Assembly: GCA_022457155.1 (NCBI GenBank)
Contig: JAJGOT010000703.1
Coordinates: 272,110 to 336,109 of the forward strand
Reading direction: 5' to 3'
Length of the DNA: 64,000 bases
Source: Cladopsammia gracilis
Lineage: Eukaryota > Cnidaria > Anthozoa > Scleractinia > Dendrophylliidae
Shown: positions 56,051 to 64,000 of the stretch, in pieces
Layout of the letters: each line of letters opens with the position of its first letter
Position numbering within the stretch: the stretch's first letter is position 1
The notes under the pieces: generated by a model
What the model was told of the DNA's origin: nothing
Seen by the model: only the letters and a program-made list of their open reading frames with translations
Databases searched by the model: none
Program-made: the position numbers and the translations under genes

Positions 56051-56416
56051 TGTAGCGTCCACTCTAACATCGCTACTTTATTAACTTTAATTCACCGTAT
56101 CCAGGTCACATAATTCGTATTCATTCACAAACTTGAACGTGAAAGATTCGCTGAAAGCAAAACAATAAACGATGACTATATTGCACAGTTGAACGAAGTG
56201 ACATAACTGGCGACTGAAAAACCGACAAAAATATCGGATACTTACAAGTATTGTGCCTGATAATAACAAAAGGAACTTCTACGAAATAGAAACTAGTTTA
56301 CACGACTCCATAACATGTGCTTCTCACCGTGAGAAAACGCGTCCGCCACATTCTAGGCCTGCGGTCACGGGAGACCACTGGCAACGTCATTTATGAGTCA
56401 CTTTCTGTCCCGTACA
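56051..56416 (-). repeat. 5' LTR of the BEL/Pao element
   Basis: 366 bp. As the upstream LTR in minus-strand reading it should hold the promoter of the element. It begins TGTACGGGACAG on that strand and ends GGACGCTACA. The right copy of TATGC follows at 56417-56421. Confidence 0.96.
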
Positions 56417-56505
56417 TATGCCTTCACGGTCACTCGGTATTAAATATGTATATTGTAGCAGTAATGTGCATGTATGCCTTCACGGTCACTCGGTATTAAA
56501 TCCCC
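56417..56505. repeat. 56-bp minisatellite, right remnant after BEL/Pao insertion
   Basis: About one and a half units (from TATGCCTTCACGGTCACTCG to TCGGTATTAAATCCCCGTTA) that join exactly to the left array at 48794 once the element and one TATGC are removed. The array end is about 20 bp from the stop codon of paralog C. Confidence 0.95.
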
Positions 56506-56526
56506 GTTACTTTGTTTTGATAATAT

Positions 56527-58266
56527 TTATTTGGTTTTCTTATTTAAAAAATAAATGTTCAGTTGTACCTCAATTACAACAACAATTACCTTGGAGTTGG
56601 AATGATGATCATCATGATCATGCCAATCCTTTATAGACTTTATAAAACACACAGCAATCTGACCCTCCATGGTCATTGTTATACCTCTTATCCCTATCAC
56701 TCTTATCCAGTCTATCTTTAACCATCCAACCTTTTCTTCATCCAGCTGAATCCTTCGTACCAATTCACCACTGGTGGTGAATATCGCCACCCTCAGGCGG
56801 TCTGTCTTTCGTTCAAAACCAGCGACGACACCATGTTCACCTGCCGGATGGCAAGCTATGCGAAAATAGTCATCTCCTTCGATGTTGATGTTGAATTTGT
56901 CCAGTAGTTGTCCCTCCACAGTGAATAAGTGAACACTGGAATAACCACAGTCCATTACCATGACGCGGCCATCATTAGCAGCAGTGATATCTGTTGCATC
57001 CTTGAACTCTCCCTTGCCAAAAGTACAAAGAAATTTCCCGCTCTGCTCGTAGACAGCAACCACATTACGACTCAATACCAGTACTTTGCTGCCGCTAACT
57101 GTCAGTCTGCTGCCCCAGTCCCCTCTCCTCACAGGAAACGTGTCAAGTAGGTCAGCGGTGTTGTTGTACAGCAGCACCTCATATTCCGCAGCCCCAAGCC
57201 ACTGCAGTCTGACCAGTACATAGGTGCTGTTTTCCACGTCAGTGGCAACATCAATAATATCTAACTTTTTTCCGGCGTCATCATTTTGGGGATTAAAACC
57301 GTGATGAAAATTCCCGTTGCTGTCAAACACCTTCAGGGTTTTATCTCCATTGTCTGCTATAATGAACTGTCCGTGTGTATTTGTAGTGATACCCTTCGGA
57401 ACCTTCAGCTCACCCTCCTGACCAAATGACCATGGATTAACAAAGCAGTGCACCATGCCTTGTTTCCGTAGTACTTGAGCAACTCTTTCATCACGAAGTG
57501 GATCGACTTTTTTTTCTCTGATTTCAAGACAAGGTAATTCTTGAGCTTTCTCAGAACAGACCATTAGCGTAACATCGTAAATGACACGATTCACGTGACA
57601 AACGGTGGAAATGATTTTCCTGCGTTCATTTTTACCTAAAAGAGCCCTCATTCCTTTCTCCAACTCAACTTTGAAATATTCTTTAACAGCTGGCACCTGG
57701 TGTAACTCTTCAATACACACTCTACACGCTGCTAAAGCATCCTCAGGATTGTCTACACTCTCCAGTATTGTCGCCATAACTCGATATTGCATGGCCAAGA
57801 CGCGATCAGATAATTCCAAAGCTTCATTAGCGAATGCCTCTGTTGCTTTTTCACGAGCGCGTTCGAACCTCTTTTTTGCATTGGCAAGCGCCCTCGCAGC
57901 TGATTCATCCAGGCCAGTAAGCTCCAGCTTTCTCATTCGTTTGGCGAGAGAAAATGCTCTAGCACTAGCTATTTCAGCTGCTGCTTGAGATGTGACCGCG
58001 CCGTGCTCGCTTCTAGATCTTGTCTTGTCAAAAACAGTATATAACAACTCAATTCCTTCTTTAAAAAAGCTGACGCTTGCTAACAAATCCTTCTTTGCTA
58101 ATCCATCCAACTTCGACTTTATCTCGTCGATTTCACGAACGATTAAACCACGAAATTTCTGATCTGTCGCATCGCCTTCCTTCAGCCTCTCGGCTGCTTT
58201 GTCCCTTCCTTTATTTACGAGCAAGCCGATAGTGGCTTTAAATACGGCTGTTGCCAGCGCAGACAT
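56527..58266 (-). CDS. Helical-domain/NHL-like beta-propeller protein, paralog C (579 aa)
   Basis: The start is set at MSALATAVFKATIGLL (58264-58266); the frame is open 32 codons further upstream (58362), but that part matches only the untranslated flank of paralog A. Layout as in B: conserved helical segment (1-75), Ala-rich linker (AVTSQAAAEIASARAF), TPR-like helices (ANAKKRFERAREKATEAF), VCHVNRVIYDVT, then propeller blades (GITTNTHGQFIIADNGDKTL; TDITAANDGRVMVMDCGYSS). Differences: a shorter loop before the first blade, an insertion near the C-terminus reading IKSIKDWHDHDDHH, and a changed stop so that the protein runs about 17 residues longer (VIEVQLNIYFLNKKTK). The extension crosses the donor-like AAG|GTAATT seen in all three paralogs, so it may be intronic rather than translated. 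Confidence 0.85.
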   Translation of the reverse strand: MSALATAVFKATIGLLVNKGRDKAAERLKEGDATDQKFRGLIVREIDEIKSKLDGLAKKDLLASVSFFKEGIELLYTVFDKTRSRSEHGAVTSQAAAEIASARAFSLAKRMRKLELTGLDESAARALANAKKRFERAREKATEAFANEALELSDRVLAMQYRVMATILESVDNPEDALAACRVCIEELHQVPAVKEYFKVELEKGMRALLGKNERRKIISTVCHVNRVIYDVTLMVCSEKAQELPCLEIREKKVDPLRDERVAQVLRKQGMVHCFVNPWSFGQEGELKVPKGITTNTHGQFIIADNGDKTLKVFDSNGNFHHGFNPQNDDAGKKLDIIDVATDVENSTYVLVRLQWLGAAEYEVLLYNNTADLLDTFPVRRGDWGSRLTVSGSKVLVLSRNVVAVYEQSGKFLCTFGKGEFKDATDITAANDGRVMVMDCGYSSVHLFTVEGQLLDKFNINIEGDDYFRIACHPAGEHGVVAGFERKTDRLRVAIFTTSGELVRRIQLDEEKVGWLKIDWIRVIGIRGITMTMEGQIAVCFIKSIKDWHDHDDHHSNSKVIVVVIEVQLNIYFLNKKTK

Positions 58267-58318
58267 GTTAAATGCTCTCGATGATGAACTCAATAATGAC
58301 GGTAGATAGTAGCGTGCG

Positions 58319-58332
58319 GCGATATATAAACA
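58319..58332 (-). promoter_or_regulatory. Candidate TATA element of paralog C
   Basis: On the minus strand TGTTTATATATCGC lies about 55-65 bp before the chosen start codon, a plausible distance for a TATA box with a short leader. The aligned position upstream of paralog A (about 7285-7295) reads CTGTTTAACAACAC instead, so the element is absent there. Only the sequence match supports this. Confidence 0.3.
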
Positions 58333-58369
58333 GGAAAAAATTCCACAAAGTTTTGTCCGCAAATTAATT

Positions 58370-59825
58370 TTCCGTAAACAAAGAACTAAACGTCATAGTC
58401 CAATGCCTCACAAAAGTCTAAAATTGAGGTTTGTTGACGCAGCAAACTGAATGAAAGCGGGTTTTTTTCCCGGCTTTTACATCCTACACTTGCCGGCATG
58501 CAGCACTTTCTTTCACGGAATTCTATTTGCTTGTCTGAAAACTAATTTGCGCAATTCTTTTGGCTTACAAACATATTGGAACAGTCCTTGAGCGTAAACG
58601 AAAGGAATCACAGCAAGTCGAAATAGATAAGAATAAGGGCTTCCCTTTGCAATCCACAGTCGGGGTAACGTTTTATTTTTACTTAACGATCTGACCTACA
58701 ACGCAAAAAATCTATCTCAGTTTCTTGACTCGGGCCGGGAACAGTAACTCCACTGACTAAACGGCGAAACACGGTTTCATAATTGAGAAGTTTAAGTGAG
58801 TTAAGTTTTCCGCTGTCAATAGTAATTTTCATTGTCGGAGGTACCATGCAAGTCAAAACACTTCTCTTTTAATAGCCACGCAGACTTAAAGGCGCCGTCA
58901 TTTTCTCCTTGAACGCACAGTTGGGATACCAACCGTTAGCATCATAACATTGAAACTATTTTAAATCATAAAGGGGCGAAACAATACATTTCTAAAAGGG
59001 GGGGGGGGGGGGATTTTGAAAAAAGATTATCGCGCAAACCAAACTCTCTTGGAAAAATGATCCTGCAACTGCGAATGCCTGACATTTTTCTTTTTACAAA
59101 TACAAACGTTATAGTAAAAACAATCCTGCAACTACCCAGCTTAAGGAAAAAGGTTTCGAGCATGCACTACAACACCCCTCCCCCTCCACTTCTACAGTTT
59201 AATGGATCGCCTATATGTAGTTTATCATACTTTTTTCTCCCTGTGTATGTTTTATTATCTGTCATAAAATTGTCATTGACTGCGGTATACAGACTTAAAC
59301 TGTAATTGTCTCTTTGGCGCAAGGATCACCTTGATTTCTCGTGCGGAATTTTGCACTTTAAGCTCACTTCACCTAGGAAGGTAATCATTTCCAAAAACAC
59401 AAAATAGCGAGCCTCGTTGTCCTACAAAACAGTTATTTGTCCCATGACATCATCCACCTAACCTTTTGCTAGCCTGTTCCAGGCGTTCAGATGGTGGGAA
59501 AAGCGCGAATAGTTTGGGGAAGGCACAAAAAAAAAACTTCGATCGAAAAAAATGCGGGGAGACGAGGGAGTTCCCTCATTTCTCTCCCCAATCTCCCAGC
59601 TTTTTTTCGCTCGCTTTTCCTCGTGCCTTCTCCAACTATTCGCACTTTCCCCACTATCGGAACGCCTGGAACAAGCTACTGAACCTTCTGCGTGATCTAT
59701 CACGATGAAAAAAGTCTCGCAGGCTGGTATGGAATCATTTTATATTTTACCTTCACCGCCTTCAGTTCTAGAAATAATTAACTTACTTTTTTCAAAACGA
59801 ATAAACGACCAATATAAGCAAAACC
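58370..59825. other. Upstream interval of paralog C
   Basis: No gene is supported. The first ~30 bases still resemble the flank of paralog A. A run of G occurs at about 58999-59012. The stretch 59460-59730 holds an imperfect inverted repeat (TTGCTAGCCTGTTCCAGGCG at the left; CGCCTGGAACAAGCTACTGAA near the right), MITE-like. Confidence 0.5.
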
Positions 59826-61780
59826 ATTAGTGACCTGACATGCAAAAGACTGTTGACCCATAACAGGTACCGGTTCTGCCACAATTATCTTCAGTTCAGG
59901 GCCAGTATTCGAAAGGGAAAATGTTATTCATCTTGATATTTTGCACAGATGTGCTTTACAATAAAACGCTGATTTTTCTTTTTTGTATATCTTAGATTTA
60001 GCATGATCTTGATAAACAATCATGGTTAGGACAATTAACGGAGCTAAAAAAAATAATTTTCGAGATAGTGCTATTAGACGAAGTAGGACCCAAGTAACGC
60101 TAGCGATAAATTCTGCAAGATTTCACCGTCATGCCTAAAACCTGCTTCAATGCAGCAGTATATTTCTCTTTTAGAATATATATAAAGTATTCTAGCTACC
60201 GTGTAGCATGAAATATAATTTGCGGGTATCATTTTTGGCGGATTTTGCAGATTGCCCTCGATCCGCAAAAACATGTTACCGCAGACAACCCCCCCCCCCC
60301 CCCCCCCTCCATCCCTCCCCTCCCTTCCCCCGCAGAATAATACTTCGCAAAATTTAGTGCCTTCAGTCAAATAAAGAACTCTGCTTTTTGAGGTAAACTT
60401 GCGTTACTGGGACGATATCGGACGTAAATAACAACTATAAACATTGATTTTTGCGATAGAAAACAATAGATAGAGTAAACAGTTTTTTATAACCATGTCA
60501 AGGGTAGGCTTTTTTGTTTGATTGTTTTGTTGCGTCAGTCCATTTGGGGCAGTACTGAAACACTCACCGCTCGTCTTTCTTGTTTGTTTCAAAACGGGAA
60601 ATCAAACAATATTCAAAGAAATCCATTTGTGACCTGAACATATAAAGGACTGTTAACCCACAACGGAGCTGATTGCGTCAATTGTATTGACTTGTTTTTA
60701 TACAGGAAAAAATCCGTTTCACATGACGGATAAGCTGTAAACGGCTTTAAGCAATTGGGCCCATGTTGATATTTTCCGGTAGCTGCCTTCCTAAAGAGCG
60801 ATAATTTCACTTTTCCTACACAAGTTAGTTAGGTTTAGCACGGTGTTGGATAATCAAAGAAACGGCACCGAATATTTCGCAACCAAGATTTGTCCAATTT
60901 CGTTTGTTTCAAAACTGAAAGAGAATGACATGCGAGCAATATTAAGAAATCCATAAGTCCTAAGGATGTCTGCGTAGGAGGCTATAAGTGACCTAACATA
61001 TAAAGGACTGTTGACCCAAAACGGAGTATTGCGTCAATTGTATTAATTGTGCTTGTTTTTATACAGGAAAAAATTATTTAACATGACGGAAAAGCGTTAA
61101 ACGACTTTGAACAATTAATTGGGCCCCTTGTTGATATTTTCTGTAGCTGCCTTCCTAAAGAGCGATCAATTTCACTTTTCCTACAGATGTTAGTTAGGTT
61201 AAGCACGGTGTCGGATGATCAAAGAAATCACCGAATATTTCGCAACCAAGACTTGTCCAATTTCGTTTGTTTCAAACGAGCAATATAAGAAACCATTAGT
61301 GACCTAACATATAAAAGATTGTTGACCCAAAACGGAGTATTGCCTCAGTTGTATTAATTGTGCTTGTTTTTATACAGGAAAAAAAATTAAAATTGAGCAA
61401 TTGGGCCCCTTGTTAATATTTTCTGTAGCTGCCTTTCTAAAGAGCGATAATTTCACTTTTTCCACGCGTTAGTTAGGTTTAGCACGGTGTCGGATAGTCA
61501 AAGAAAGCACCAATTATTTTGTTTGTTTCAAAACTGAAAGAGAATTGACAAACATTAGTGACCTAAAACATAGAAGTCTGTTGACCCATAACAGGGTATT
61601 GTGTCTATTATATTTAACTTGTTTTTTGGCAAAAAAAATAGCTCTAAAAACACTTATTATATATTCATCTGGCTAAAATGTTTTTCAACTGTTCTTTATT
61701 AAAAAGGAATGAATATAAATCTTCTATATATTTTGCTAGCCCATCTTCAACAAGTCATAATATACAACCTCGTTTCCAAA
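59826..61780. repeat. ~330-bp repeat, about five copies upstream of paralog C
   Basis: Copies start at about 59826 (partial), 60636, 60985, 61300 and 61556 with TTAGTGACCTAACATATAAA-like sequence and GTTGACCC. Three keep CTTTATACAGGAAAAA-like and TGTAGCTGCCTTCCTAAAGA phrases. A stretch of C at about 60289-60307 lies between the first and second copies. The region matches 7574-8100 in unit 1. No coding capacity. Confidence 0.8.
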
Positions 61781-61781
61781 A

Positions 61782-62509
61782 TTAAGGTTACAGTGTACCT
61801 TCAGATCGAAAATTTATTGAAAATTTTTTTTTGGCGTTAAAATAAAGTTTACAGAATGAACTTTCATCCAAAAAACAGTTATCGAAAAATAGTGAAAATT
61901 GACGAAGAAATGACGGTATAACTTTTGTGGGCGGAGTTTGTATATTACGCGATATGTTTTTTTAAGCGCCGTTTTCTCAAAGTTAATTTTTCGCTTGTTG
62001 GGGATACTTTAAAGAGCTACAACTCAAAGGGAATTTGTTCGATTTTCCTTAAATTTGGACAGAAGCTAGGCTAACATATAATCAACAAAAACGTGTCGGC
62101 GAATTTCTTAATTCCGAAAACGTTTTCGTCAAGAGCCATTTCCGTGCGATCATTCCAATTTTTTTTCTCCCCTTTTCGAAAATATTCTGTAACTTTTCAC
62201 AGCAATTGAATATGGGAAATCGCCGACACGTTTTTTTTTTAGCGCTTCGTGTCCGAAAACCGGAGAACAAATCAAATTAGCAAAATATAATAATCGCTTT
62301 GAGTTATAGCGTTTTAAAGCTGATTCGGACGTTCGAATTTAGACGTCGTAAAAAATTCGACAATTCATTTTATTACCAAATGGTTTCCATATTTAGATAG
62401 CCAGCTCTATAAGCTTTAATTTGATATCTGGGTTTAGGTATATTAAGTGTAATCTTAACGCTAGAGCTGTTATACTGGAGACACCCCCGAAGGTACATTG
62501 TAACCTTAA
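61782..62509. mobile_element. TIR element flanked by TTAA
   Basis: GGTTACAGTGTACCTTC and GAAGGTACATTGTAACC are terminal inverted repeats, each flanked outside by TTAA (61782-61785, 62506-62509). TTAA target duplication is characteristic of piggyBac- or Kolobok-type elements. The interior of about 720 bp has no long reading frame, so it is non-autonomous. Part of it is related to about 27510-27760 in inverted orientation. Confidence 0.8.
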
Positions 62510-62514
62510 AGGAC

Positions 62515-63247
62515 GTATTCACGAAATCCTACCTAAGATAGATCGCAAGATATAACTTAAGAGAAAATTTAGGAGATTCACGAACGATATCTTATGACCA
62601 TCCTAAGGTAAGCGTAACTTAGCAGTCTCCTAAGTTTAAGGGTCGCTGGCAGTTATCGATTAGTAAAAATAAACCAATCAGAAATATAGTATGGCGCGCT
62701 GTTATGAATAATAAGTTATGAAAATTTACATGAATGAATATTTTATATTGTGAAAATTGTTGTTGCAATGACAATACAATAATCTTTATTTCATCTCGAA
62801 TTTAAGATAGCAAAACTGATGATATCTTCATTCATGATCAGTGGCGAAAGCAACAAACAAATCCATCATCATTTTAATAGGATCTACTTCGATATTTCTT
62901 GTACAAGGGCTTATTTTCACGAAAAACGGAAATATAACTCAGCTGCAATTAGAAAGAAATGTGGAACCCGTTAATGACACGAAGGCCTATATCCGTGTTG
63001 TTTGACATTACTAGAAAATATTTCATTTTTCTTAGGAAAGCAATACAGTAATGCTTTAAAATGTTTATCTAATCGGTAGCTATTGCGATACACAATAATC
63101 ACACCGAAAATTGACGTAAAACTCGTCAACAATCGAATTTAGTGGCCCGTCAAGACATGTTTCGATAAGTTAGGAGGTCAATTTTAACCTCCTAAGTTTA
63201 GGAGAAAATTTAAGGCATATCTTAAGTTAGGAGGTTTTCGTGAATAC
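62515..63247. mobile_element. Inverted-repeat element (GTATTCACGAAA ends)
   Basis: The left end GTATTCACGAAATCCTACCT and right end AGGAGGTTTTCGTGAATAC are inverted repeats. Subterminal CTTAAG- and TTAGGAG-type motifs recur in both arms. It lies directly beside the TTAA element. A fragment of the same family is near 35220-35305. Non-coding. Confidence 0.65.
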
Positions 63248-63584
63248 CAGTTAAGACATGTCTTAAAAACTTAATAGAGGTCCTAAGTTTAGGAGCTAGA
63301 AAAAACTAAAACATGTCTTAAAATAGGAGGTCTAAGCAAAAAAAAATCTGAATAAAGACATACACTTGTTTTGCAAAAGAGGTGGATCCAGAAATTATTT
63401 ATTGAAGGGGGGGGGGGGGGGGGGTCAGAAACCACTTTTGAAACTTTTATGCGGAAAATAACTCCTCCCCAACCCCCCATGTCGCGGGGCAATGCTGCTT
63501 TGCGAGTAGACGACCATAGAAGAGTGTTATTATTAACTGTTATACAAAAAGTTACGGTTAAGTGTTACAATGCAACCTTGATAC

Positions 63585-64000
63585 TAAGTAAAATAATAAA
63601 AATATAAACTGAAACTACAAGAGAAGTTATTGATGAAGTCTTCCATTGACATGAAAAGCACGGCTATTTCTGCATTCCAGAGAGAGATTAGATGACTCTG
63701 GAAGTTTTGTGTTTCACACTTTTTTAGTAAGAGAAGTTTCCAGTCATTTCATTTCCAGTCAGTCTCTCTGTGTCACAACTTTTCTTTCTGATTGCCTGGC
63801 GTTTCGATTATGACGATGGCGATGACGATGATGGTGACGTAATGATGACGTGACTTCCGTTTTCTCTCACGCTCGCGGGAATTAAGTTCCTTTGCCGCTA
63901 TCACTACTCCTACTGTGGCAGCGCCGGTCAGTTTTACCTTCAGGGGTACCCTGGCGTCCTCCCCCTCAAGGGAAATATGTTTTTTCCTCTTGTTCACTGC
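63585..64000 (-). pseudogene. Arg/Ser-rich gene remnant, copy 2 (cut by window edge)
   Basis: Matches 9715-10205 in order, including the flanking TAAAATATAAACT-like sequence and the SRERERK.KSRHH coding part. Relative to copy 1 there is an extra base in the run after GAGGA (about 63977), which shifts the frame so that SEQEEKTYFP is followed by TGA. The His/Arg stretch is also disrupted. It is a broken copy that continues beyond the window. Confidence 0.6.

Larger units (their letters stand above)
48795..56416 (-). mobile_element. Complete BEL/Pao LTR retrotransposon
   Basis: A 7622-bp element on the minus strand with two 366-bp LTRs (48795-49160 and 56051-56416) that look identical by eye. 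The LTRs begin TGT and end ACA. TATGC flanks both sides (48790-48794, 56417-56421), a 5-bp target duplication as usual for this group. It splits the 56-bp minisatellite. A purine tract lies against the 3' LTR (minus strand of 49161-49171, GGGGGGGAGCG). Immediately inside the 5' LTR the sequence starts TCATTCGAAGTATTAG; it has no TGG-type primer-binding start, so the primer tRNA is not identified. One long Gag-Pol frame lies between the LTRs. Confidence 0.97.
39780..61780. repeat. Segmental duplication unit 3
   Basis: Begins at CAATTCGGGGATTCCCCTGA, matching 13785. It repeats the order of units 1 and 2: non-coding block (to 47195), minisatellite, minus-strand propeller gene, 330-bp repeats. 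It is the longest unit because of the 33-bp array, a LINE insertion (46105-47045) and a BEL/Pao element (48795-56416). Non-coding blocks 41000-44280 and 44650-46090 contain no intact gene; a CCCCACA repeat lies near 41572-41625. Confidence 0.85.

Overview
This looks like nuclear DNA from an invertebrate animal, most likely an anthozoan cnidarian (stony coral or anemone). The reasons are AT-rich sequence, intron-bounded coding exons, a BEL/Pao LTR retrotransposon, a non-LTR retrotransposon fragment, and many small hairpin or terminal-inverted-repeat elements. The main protein family also resembles large uncharacterised anthozoan families as I remember them. Species assignment is inference; no rRNA or tRNA gene was found.

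The window is organised around a segmental duplication seen three times in the same orientation. Unit 1 runs from about 100 (probably beginning left of the window) to 8100. Unit 2 runs from about 13785 to 24610. Unit 3 runs from about 39780 to 61780. Each unit has several kb of homologous, largely non-coding sequence, then a 56-bp minisatellite (about 23 copies, 1 copy, and about 29 copies split by a transposon), then one intact minus-strand gene for a 544-579 residue protein: a conserved helical N-terminal half followed by an NHL-like beta-propeller. To the right of the genes lie copies of a ~330-bp repeat. Units 1 and 3 then continue into a decayed minus-strand gene rich in Arg/Ser dipeptides (9968-11366, and again at the right edge from about 63585). 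The left part of each unit also holds splice-bounded, frame-damaged plus-strand segments that look like remnants of a second gene.

Comparing the three units acts like an alignment with filled and empty sites, so several insertions can be placed after the duplication: two short TIR elements in unit 1 (2083-2259, 3828-4011), a ~340-bp hairpin-rich insert in unit 2 (17123-17464), and in unit 3 a 5'-truncated LINE (46105-47045) and a complete BEL/Pao element (48795-56416). The BEL/Pao element has 366-bp LTRs that look identical by eye, a 5-bp target duplication inside the minisatellite, and an uninterrupted 2204-residue Gag-Pol reading frame. It appears to be the youngest event.

Between units 2 and 3 (24.6-39.8 kb) lie two unassigned plus-strand terminal-type exons (25116-25282, 26297-26378) and a plus-strand gene for a diverged NADPH-oxidase/ferric-reductase-like membrane flavocytochrome (exons 28541-28622, 30164-30229, 30813-32738). 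Degenerate EF-hand-like segments precede its membrane domain. Paired MITE families, two minisatellites and a nested TIR element at 37343-39559 fill the rest.

No known cooperation between these genes can be read from the sequence. The most notable objects are the tandem family of helical-domain/beta-propeller genes with unstable minisatellites just past their stop codons, and the atypical NOX-like protein.
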